Source of the DNA: an uncultured Lachnospiraceae bacterium
GTDB taxonomy: Bacteria > Bacillota > Clostridia > Lachnospirales > Lachnospiraceae
DNA: 10,746 nt
NCBI GenBank assembly: GCA_910588875.1
Contig: CAJURT010000072.1
Coordinates: 1 to 10,746 of the forward strand
Direction of reading: 5' to 3'
Position 1 is the stretch's first letter; every line of letters begins with the position of its first letter. The translations under genes and the position numbers were made by a program. This document shows, piece by piece, positions 6,119 through 10,746 of the stretch. Under the pieces are notes generated by a model. It was not told the DNA's origin. It saw only the letters and a list, made by a program, of their open reading frames with translations, and did no database searches.

Positions 6119-7135
6119 ATGCAGAATTCAGAGAAGAGCAGGAGCAGGAAAAAGAAGGAATCCGGCCTGACAGCGGTTTTAGCGGTGGTTTGCGTGGTGG
6201 TTTCGGTGACAGCAGGGATTGCCATCGGGATTTTGTTCCAGCAAAAAGAGAGTATCCTCAGGCTTTCGGAGGAAAATGCCGCCCTGATGCAGGAACTGGA
6301 GGAATTGCGGGGCAGGCAGGAGGAGGCGGGCAGCCAGGAAACCCTGGCAGAAGGGGAGGAGACTTCTTTTGAGGCGCCGCCAGAAGATACGGCAGCAGAA
6401 AGTGAACCGGAGGAGACGGAAACAGAGAAAGAGACAGAAGAACCAGAGGAAACAAAACCGCCGCAGCTTGCCAGCCTGTCCGGCCTGGAGGCAGGAACCA
6501 TACTATCAAAGGAGCAGATTGATTTTTCGAACCTGGACGCCTATTTTATGTCCTGGGAGATTGAGAAGGGGGATAACCTTTACCAGCGCATGAACGGCAA
6601 ATCCTATCAGGAGAATAATGAGGTGCCTCTGGAGTCCCTGCGCTATATCAAGATGCCCCATTATAATTTTAATGGGCAGATTCAGGTGGGGGAGATGGTG
6701 GTAAGCAAGGAGATCCTGGAGGATGTGTTTGGGGTTTTTAAGGAATTATTCGAGGCAGAATACCAGATCCAGTCCATGTACCTTGTGGATAATTACTGGA
6801 CAGGCGATCCGGATACCACAGATTCCGCTTCCATTGATGTAAATAATACTTCAGCCTTCTGTTTTCGCAGGGCAACGGGATCCCAAAAGCTGTCCAACCA
6901 CGCTTATGGAAAGGCGATTGATATAAATCCCCAGCAAAACCCCTATGTATCCTACTCCAGCGGCAAGCCCAAATGGTCCCACGCCAATGCGGATGATTAT
7001 ATAGACCGGTCTACCGGCCTTCCCCATGTGATCACCCATGAGGATCTGGCGTACCAGGCGTTTACCAGGCGCGGTTTCCGATGGGGTGGGGACTGGAACA
7101 ATCCCAAGGATTACCAGCATTTTGATAAAAACTGA
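6119..7135 (+). CDS. Membrane-anchored M15 family peptidase (VanY/endopeptidase-like)
   Basis: A 338-residue protein: basic N-terminus (RSRKKKE), one membrane helix (about 17-40), a short coiled coil (about 42-68), a Glu/Thr/Pro-rich linker (about 70-115), and an exterior M15 peptidase domain (about 170-336). Zinc ligands are H261 and D268 in SNHAYGKAID, and H334 in DYQHF, with D331 placed as the catalytic base; GFRWGGDW at 319-326 is typical of the M15_4 subgroup that includes L-Ala-D-Glu endopeptidases and VanY-like D,D-carboxypeptidases. It should cut peptidoglycan stem peptides; which bond cannot be told from sequence. The ATG follows the previous TAA with no gap and in the same frame; only a weak GAGGTG (6101-6106) precedes it, so translation is probably coupled. 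It is the last gene before the terminator. Confidence 0.9.
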   Translation: MQNSEKSRSRKKKESGLTAVLAVVCVVVSVTAGIAIGILFQQKESILRLSEENAALMQELEELRGRQEEAGSQETLAEGEETSFEAPPEDTAAESEPEETETEKETEEPEETKPPQLASLSGLEAGTILSKEQIDFSNLDAYFMSWEIEKGDNLYQRMNGKSYQENNEVPLESLRYIKMPHYNFNGQIQVGEMVVSKEILEDVFGVFKELFEAEYQIQSMYLVDNYWTGDPDTTDSASIDVNNTSAFCFRRATGSQKLSNHAYGKAIDINPQQNPYVSYSSGKPKWSHANADDYIDRSTGLPHVITHEDLAYQAFTRRGFRWGGDWNNPKDYQHFDKN

Positions 7136-7145
7136 GGATAAATAC

Positions 7146-7178
7146 AAAAAGAGGCGTGCTTTGGCATGTCTCTTTTTT
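7146..7178 (+). terminator. Strong intrinsic terminator of the envelope operon
   Basis: AAAAAGAGGCGTGC (7146-7159) pairs with GCATGTCTCTTTTT (7164-7177) over 14 positions, two of them G-U, around a TTTG loop, and ends in six Ts (7173-7178). It begins 10 bases after the M15 peptidase stop. The A-rich 5' arm may let it also work on the opposite strand, although no - strand gene is present. Confidence 0.93.
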
Positions 7179-7250
7179 AAATAGTGCATATTTATAATTC
7201 AGGGGATGGCCGGCCGGAAAAATGGGAAATATCATAATGCGTGGTTTTCC

Positions 7251-7279
7251 TTGTATTCTCCATGCCTTTATACTATAAT
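7251..7279 (+). promoter_or_regulatory. Sigma-A-type promoter of the CDF transporter gene
   Basis: TTGTAT (7251-7256) and TATAAT (7274-7279) are separated by 17 bases, giving a consensus -10 and a 4-of-6 -35. Transcription would start near 7286, leaving a leader of about 50 bases before the ATG at 7337. That is too short for a yybP-ykoY-type manganese riboswitch. Confidence 0.75.
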
Positions 7280-7307
7280 ATGGCTTATGGTTTATCCGGA
7301 CGGTTTA

Positions 7308-7320
7308 TATGGATTCCATA
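7308..7320 (+). promoter_or_regulatory. Perfect palindrome in the CDF leader (candidate operator)
   Basis: TATGGA T TCCATA is a 6-1-6 perfect inverted repeat that ends directly at the AAGGAG ribosome binding site (7321-7326) and lies downstream of the predicted transcription start. A direct repeat GGTTTAT (7289-7295 and 7302-7308) runs into it. A metal-responsive repressor site is possible; the repeat could also form a small hairpin (5 bp, 3-base loop) that affects ribosome access. No regulator gene is adjacent. Confidence 0.4.
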
Positions 7321-7336
7321 AAGGAGCAGAGGGTAT

Positions 7337-8515
7337 ATGACAGAATTACTGGTGCGAAAATTTGTAAAAAACCATGGGGAGACGGAAAATCCCCAGGTGC
7401 GTGCTGCTTACGGGATGCTGGCAGGCCTGGTGGGGATCTGCTGCAACCTGGTTTTGTTCGCGGCAAAGGTGGCGGCAGGGCTGATGACAGGCAGTATATC
7501 CATCATGGCAGATGCCTTTAACAACCTGTCTGATGCGGCATCCTCCATTGTGGGGTTTGTGGGGGTCTGGCTGGCACAGAAACCGGCGGACAAGGAGCAT
7601 CCCTTTGGGCATGGGCGTATTGAATATATCTCGGCATTTATTGTGTCGTTTTTGGTAATCCAGGTGGGTTTTTCCCTGCTGAAGACCTCGGTGGGGAAGC
7701 TTCTGCACCCGGGGGAACTGTCTTTTGGGCTGGTTTCGCTGGGGATCCTAGTGTTTTCCGTGTTGGTGAAGCTGTGGATGGCGCTGTTTAACCGGAAGCT
7801 GGGGCGCCGGGTGAATTCGGCGGTCATGGCGGCTACGGCTGCAGATTCCCTGGGGGATGTGGCCGCCACCTCGGCAACAATTTTCTCGATCCTGGTGTTC
7901 GGGATCTGGCAGGTGAATATCGACGGCCTGGTGGGCCTGGCGGTTTCCGTGCTGGTGATGGCTGCCGGGATTAATATTGCAAAGGATACTTTAGAACCAC
8001 TGATCGGCCAGCCGATTGATCCGGAAATCTACAAAAGGATCGTGGAATTTGTGAATGGCCATGAAGGGATTGTGGGGAGCCATGACCTGATTGTCCACAA
8101 TTACGGCCCCGGGCGCAGCATGGCGTCTATCCATGCGGAGGTGCCCCGTGACGTGGACATTGAAAAATCCCATGAGATTGTGGACCGGATTGAGCGGGAC
8201 GCGGTGAGGGAACTTGGGATTTTCCTGGTAATCCATATGGATCCGGTGGAATTGAAGGATTCCCGGGTACAACAGCTGCGCCAGATGACAGAGGAGGTCT
8301 TAAAAAGCCTTGATGACCGGCTGAGCATGCATGATTTCAGGGTGGTCAACGGAGAAAAACGGGTGAACCTGATCTTTGATTTGGTGGTTCCCCGGGATTA
8401 CAGTTCACAGATGCGGGATGCGTGCAAGCAGGAGATCAGCCGCAGGCTCAGGGAACGGGACAAAAGATGTTCCTGCGTGATTACGGCAGAATGCACTTAT
8501 TGCCAGGGAACCTGA
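7337..8515 (+). CDS. Cation diffusion facilitator family metal exporter, Mn2+-type site
   Basis: A 392-residue CDF transporter that exports divalent metal from the cytoplasm using the proton gradient. About six membrane helices lie within residues 24-212. The metal site has N62xxxD66 in helix 2 and D170xxxD174 in helix 5. An N-D/D-D set has been linked to Mn2+ CDFs such as pneumococcal MntE, while Zn2+ members usually have His at one or more of these positions; selectivity remains inference. The cytoplasmic domain (about 226-303) keeps the usual H266, H279 and H300 with HMDP. A further domain (about 308-390) makes the protein roughly 90 residues longer than a typical 300-residue CDF; it resembles a second copy and ends in C378, C380, C386 and C389. 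The start follows AAGGAG (7321-7326). It is monocistronic with its own promoter; no clear terminator follows. Confidence 0.92.
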   Translation: MTELLVRKFVKNHGETENPQVRAAYGMLAGLVGICCNLVLFAAKVAAGLMTGSISIMADAFNNLSDAASSIVGFVGVWLAQKPADKEHPFGHGRIEYISAFIVSFLVIQVGFSLLKTSVGKLLHPGELSFGLVSLGILVFSVLVKLWMALFNRKLGRRVNSAVMAATAADSLGDVAATSATIFSILVFGIWQVNIDGLVGLAVSVLVMAAGINIAKDTLEPLIGQPIDPEIYKRIVEFVNGHEGIVGSHDLIVHNYGPGRSMASIHAEVPRDVDIEKSHEIVDRIERDAVRELGIFLVIHMDPVELKDSRVQQLRQMTEEVLKSLDDRLSMHDFRVVNGEKRVNLIFDLVVPRDYSSQMRDACKQEISRRLRERDKRCSCVITAECTYCQGT

Positions 8516-8623
8516 GGCGGTTTTTGGCGGGAAAAAGGGGCTTTGCCCGGGAAAGGAACCGGTGGAGAGGCCGGCAGATCCCGGCAGGCGGAAAAAACTG
8601 GAAATAAAAACTTTATCCGATGG

Positions 8624-8648
8624 TGCAATAAGAACTGGTTCTGTTGCA
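8624..8648 (+). promoter_or_regulatory. Imperfect inverted repeat upstream of the sigma factor gene
   Basis: TGCAA (8624-8628) with TTGCA (8644-8648), and AGAAC (8631-8635) with GTTCT (8638-8642), form a dyad around a TG centre, with two bases (TA) opposite one (G) between the half-arms. It ends about 25 bases before the sigma gene. It could be an operator or part of the promoter region; the absence of a following T-run argues against a terminator for the CDF gene. I cannot place a confident -35/-10 pair here. The rest of the 158-base gap (8516-8673) shows only GC-rich sequence with short fortuitous complementarity. Confidence 0.4.
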
Positions 8649-8673
8649 TTAAACTATCAGAAAGGGAATTCGA

Positions 8674-9201
8674 TTGGACGACGAGAAACTTTTAAAGCGG
8701 GTGGCTATGGGTGATGCGGAGGCATTCCGCCAGCTATACCACAGCACGGACCGGACAGTTTACAGCTTCATATTGTCTATTCTGAAGAATCCCCAGGATG
8801 CAGAAGAAGTAATGCAGGAAACTTATCTGAAGATATGGACATCCGCAGCCTCTTACCAGTCACAGGGAAAACCTTTGGCGTGGATTTTTACCATTGCCCG
8901 GAACCTGTGCTATATGAGGTTCCGTGACCAGAAGCGCCAGGCAGACATTGGCCTGGAGGATCTGGGCGGGGAGGAGGCGGGGGAAGTCTGCCTTCCGCTG
9001 GAAAACCTGACAGATGCGATTGTGCTTAAGTCAGCCCTTGAGATTTTAAAGGAGGACGAGCGGCAGATCGTGCTTTTGCATGCGTCGGCAGGGCTGAAGC
9101 ACCGGGAGATCGCGGCGGATCTCCAGATGCCTCTGGCCACGGTCCTTTCCAAATATAACCGTGCCATCAAAAAATTAAAACAATATCTGAGAGAGGAGTG
9201 A
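8674..9201 (+). CDS. ECF-type RNA polymerase sigma factor
   Basis: A 175-residue sigma-70 family factor of the extracytoplasmic function class, with only regions 2 and 4. Region 2 spans about 10-85, including DAEEVMQETYLKIW (42-55) for core binding and -10 recognition; region 4 spans about 117-172, with a helix-turn-helix around HREIAADLQMPLATVLSKYN (143-162) that reads the -35. The start is TTG 8674: AAAGGGA (8661-8667) precedes it by 6 bases, an in-frame stop lies at 8650, and no ATG occurs before residue 12, which would cut into region 2. The TTG start suggests low translation. It is followed at once by its likely anti-sigma factor, so activity is probably held in check at the membrane until an envelope signal arrives. 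Its target promoters are unknown. Confidence 0.93.
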   Translation: MDDEKLLKRVAMGDAEAFRQLYHSTDRTVYSFILSILKNPQDAEEVMQETYLKIWTSAASYQSQGKPLAWIFTIARNLCYMRFRDQKRQADIGLEDLGGEEAGEVCLPLENLTDAIVLKSALEILKEDERQIVLLHASAGLKHREIAADLQMPLATVLSKYNRAIKKLKQYLREE

Positions 9202-9206
9202 GATGT

Positions 9207-10640
9207 GTGGGACAACTGAATAGCAGGCAGATTGAAATGCATCTTCGGTCAGCCATGGACGCACTTACTCCTGATGTATTGGGCCGGATCGATTTATCGG
9301 TTCCCCAGACACAGCTGACGGAACCGGAGTGGCAGAACCAGGCAGTGATCCTGCAGCTGCAGCGGCGGATGCGGCGGTTTGCCACAGCAGCTGCAGCCTG
9401 TGTGTGCCTGACCCTGATCGGCGGGGGGGCTTTCCATTATCATATGGAGAACCGCCGGGTCGAGTCGGTCATCGGCCTTGACGTGAACCCCAGCGTGGAA
9501 CTTTCCATCAACCGCAGGGAGCGGGTCCTGGAAGCCCGTGCGCTGAATGATGACGCAGAGGAAATCCTTGACGGGATGGATTTAAAAGGCGTGGAACTGA
9601 ATGTGGCTGTCAATGCGGTGGTGGGTTCCATGGTAACCCATGGTTACCTGGATGACCTGGACAATGCCATTTTGGTGACCGTAAGCAATGACAGCGTCCG
9701 TAAGTCCAGGGAACTGCGCGCCAGTGTGGTGGGGGATATTGAGAGAACCCTGCAGGAGAACCAGGTGGAGGCGGTGGTTTACGACCAGCAGGTGATTGAG
9801 GATGAGGAGATGGAGGAACTTGCCAGGAGATATGGGATTTCCTACGGCAAGGCGTACTTCTTAAAAGAACTGATTGAACAGAATGATTCCCTGAGCATGG
9901 AGGAGATGGAGGAATTGTCTTCCATGACGATGGAAGAGATTGCCCGCAAGATTGCGGATGATTCCTATGAGTTGGGTGAGTCGGCAGGCCGGGCCACGGA
10001 AGCCTCCACGGAGGAGACGGCTGAGCGCCAGACAGAGCCGGAGACAGAGAGCGCCACAGAGACGCCAGCGGCTGAGCCGGAGACGGAGGAGACGCCGGAA
10101 AGCGTAACGGAAGCCGCCACCAGGGAACCGGAGCCCACCACTACCCAGGCGGAATCCTCCACGGAGGAAGAGCCGGAGGATAATCTGGTAGAGATTGACT
10201 ATGTGGATTATGAGGACGGCATGGTTTACGTATATTTCCTGACCCGTATTGACTGGATAAAGCCGTCGGTGGTTGTGCGGGACGAGGAGGGCAACTCCTA
10301 TGCGGCTATGATTGCGGAGACTTCCCGGAAGGAATGTTCGATTGAGGTGGGAGGTTTAGAAGGAGGACAGGGATATACGTTTGTCCTTGGAGGCCTGGCC
10401 CCGGCAGGGGATGATACGACGGTCACGGTGAGGGGATATTTTGAAAAGCCGGAGATTGCCGAAGAGATTGAGGATGATACCGAGGAGGAGGAAACCGGAG
10501 ACACAGAGACAGATAGGGAAACCACATCTTTGGAGACAGAGACGGAGGAGCCCTCCAGGAGCCAGGAAGAGACACTGCCTGCAACTGAGCCGGAAAACGT
10601 GCCGGAGGAGGGCAGCGAGGAACAGAATGAAAATTTATGA
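9207..10640 (+). CDS. RsgI-like transmembrane anti-sigma factor
   Basis: About 477 residues from GTG 9207, chosen because AGAGGAG (9192-9198) lies 8 bases upstream; GTG 9198, overlapping the sigma stop as GTGA, would add three residues but has no spaced ribosome site. Order, in 477-residue numbering: cytoplasmic segment (1-56, presumed sigma binding); one membrane helix (about 58-77); an RsgI-type middle domain (about 85-250) with GLDVNPSVEL, where N94-P95 matches the conserved Asn-Pro bond shown to self-cleave in clostridial RsgI; a Thr/Glu/Pro-rich stalk (about 258-323); a beta-sandwich-like domain (about 325-415, fibronectin-III or Ig-like pattern); and an acidic Glu/Thr tail. Known RsgI proteins sense outside polysaccharide and free their sigma by regulated proteolysis. 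Here the sensor is not a recognised carbohydrate-binding module, and the ligand is unknown. Confidence 0.88.
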   Translation: MGQLNSRQIEMHLRSAMDALTPDVLGRIDLSVPQTQLTEPEWQNQAVILQLQRRMRRFATAAAACVCLTLIGGGAFHYHMENRRVESVIGLDVNPSVELSINRRERVLEARALNDDAEEILDGMDLKGVELNVAVNAVVGSMVTHGYLDDLDNAILVTVSNDSVRKSRELRASVVGDIERTLQENQVEAVVYDQQVIEDEEMEELARRYGISYGKAYFLKELIEQNDSLSMEEMEELSSMTMEEIARKIADDSYELGESAGRATEASTEETAERQTEPETESATETPAAEPETEETPESVTEAATREPEPTTTQAESSTEEEPEDNLVEIDYVDYEDGMVYVYFLTRIDWIKPSVVVRDEEGNSYAAMIAETSRKECSIEVGGLEGGQGYTFVLGGLAPAGDDTTVTVRGYFEKPEIAEEIEDDTEEEETGDTETDRETTSLETETEEPSRSQEETLPATEPENVPEEGSEEQNENL

Positions 10641-10649
10641 AAAAAGGGC

Positions 10650-10678
10650 TTGACGAATTTTCAGCTTTCCGTTATAAT
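10650..10678 (+). promoter_or_regulatory. Near-perfect sigma-A promoter of the tRNA gene
   Basis: TTGACG (10650-10655) and TATAAT (10673-10678) are separated by exactly 17 bases, a strong housekeeping promoter. The tRNA begins 17 bases after the -10. The -35 starts only 9 bases after the anti-sigma stop codon. Confidence 0.92.
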
Positions 10679-10695
10679 AACTATCGTTGTAGTGA

Positions 10696-10746
10696 TGGGC
10701 TATCGCCAAACGGTAAGGCAACGGACTCTGACTCCGTCATTTCAAG
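10696..10746 (+). tRNA. tRNA-Gln (anticodon CTG), partial at the window edge
   Basis: The 5' acceptor strand TGGGCTA (10696-10702) is followed by TC, a D-arm (GCC...GGC around AAACGGTAA) and an anticodon arm ACGGA-CTCTGAC-TCCGT with anticodon CTG, reading CAG glutamine codons. The sequence stops in the variable loop/T-arm, so the T-arm and 3' acceptor strand lie outside the window. It may be the first gene of a tRNA cluster. Confidence 0.93.

Noticed and set aside
7309..7521. 70-codon + strand frame beginning before the CDF start, as a possible leader peptide
   Set aside because: Its ATG lies inside the palindrome with no ribosome site in front, and most of it is the CDF gene read in another frame.
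8534..8590. Short GC-rich complementary stretches after the CDF gene as a terminator
   Set aside because: The best stem (GGGC TTT GCCC) is only four pairs and is not followed by a T-run.
10629..10662. GAAAATT/AATTTTC inverted repeat flanking the anti-sigma stop
   Set aside because: Almost all A-T, 20-base loop, no T-run after it, and it overlaps the tRNA -35; too weak to call a terminator.

Overview
The window most likely comes from a gut-type Firmicute of the class Clostridia, probably a Lachnospiraceae relative. The reasons are the purine-rich Shine-Dalgarno sites (AAGGAGG, GAGGAGG), the moderate GC content, the zinc-ribbon/YARHG/NADase-type membrane proteins, the ECF sigma plus RsgI-like anti-sigma pair, and the consensus sigma-A promoters. 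Every gene I can support lies on the + strand.

Region 1 (76-7135) is a probable seven-gene operon of envelope proteins, closed by a strong intrinsic terminator at 7146-7178. In order it encodes: a secreted protein with cell-wall-binding repeats; a soluble zinc-ribbon/FHA protein; a zinc-ribbon, single-TM, acidic-linker, YARHG protein; a double zinc-ribbon, single-TM protein with a large propeller-like ectodomain; a small coiled-coil protein with a C-terminal zinc ribbon; a zinc-ribbon, single-TM, acidic-linker protein with an NADase-type glycan-binding (discoidin-like) domain; and a membrane-anchored M15 family peptidoglycan peptidase. Five of the seven carry CxxC...CxxC zinc ribbons. Four are predicted to be bitopic with a short cytoplasmic N-terminus and a large exterior domain. 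The set looks like an envelope-sensing or wall-remodelling complex: cytoplasmic zinc ribbons and an FHA phosphothreonine reader inside, glycan or protein binding domains and a peptidase outside. This functional reading is inference, and I do not recognise a described system with this exact composition.

Region 2 (7251-8515) is a monocistronic cation diffusion facilitator (CDF) with its own consensus-like promoter and a perfect 6-1-6 palindrome just before its ribosome binding site. Its transmembrane site has the N-D/D-D pattern associated with Mn2+ exporters, and its cytoplasmic domain appears duplicated, with a cysteine-rich second copy.

Region 3 (8624-10640) is an ECF sigma factor followed, with overlapping or nearly overlapping translation, by a single-pass anti-sigma factor that carries the RsgI-type middle domain with the Asn-Pro self-cleavage signature and a C-terminal beta-sandwich-like exterior domain. 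An imperfect inverted repeat precedes the sigma gene.

Region 4 (10650-10746) holds a near-perfect sigma-A promoter and the first 51 bases of a tRNA-Gln(CTG), cut by the window edge. No terminator separates it from the anti-sigma gene. No IS element, CRISPR array, phage gene or pseudogene is visible, and no gene-free stretch exceeds about 200 bases.
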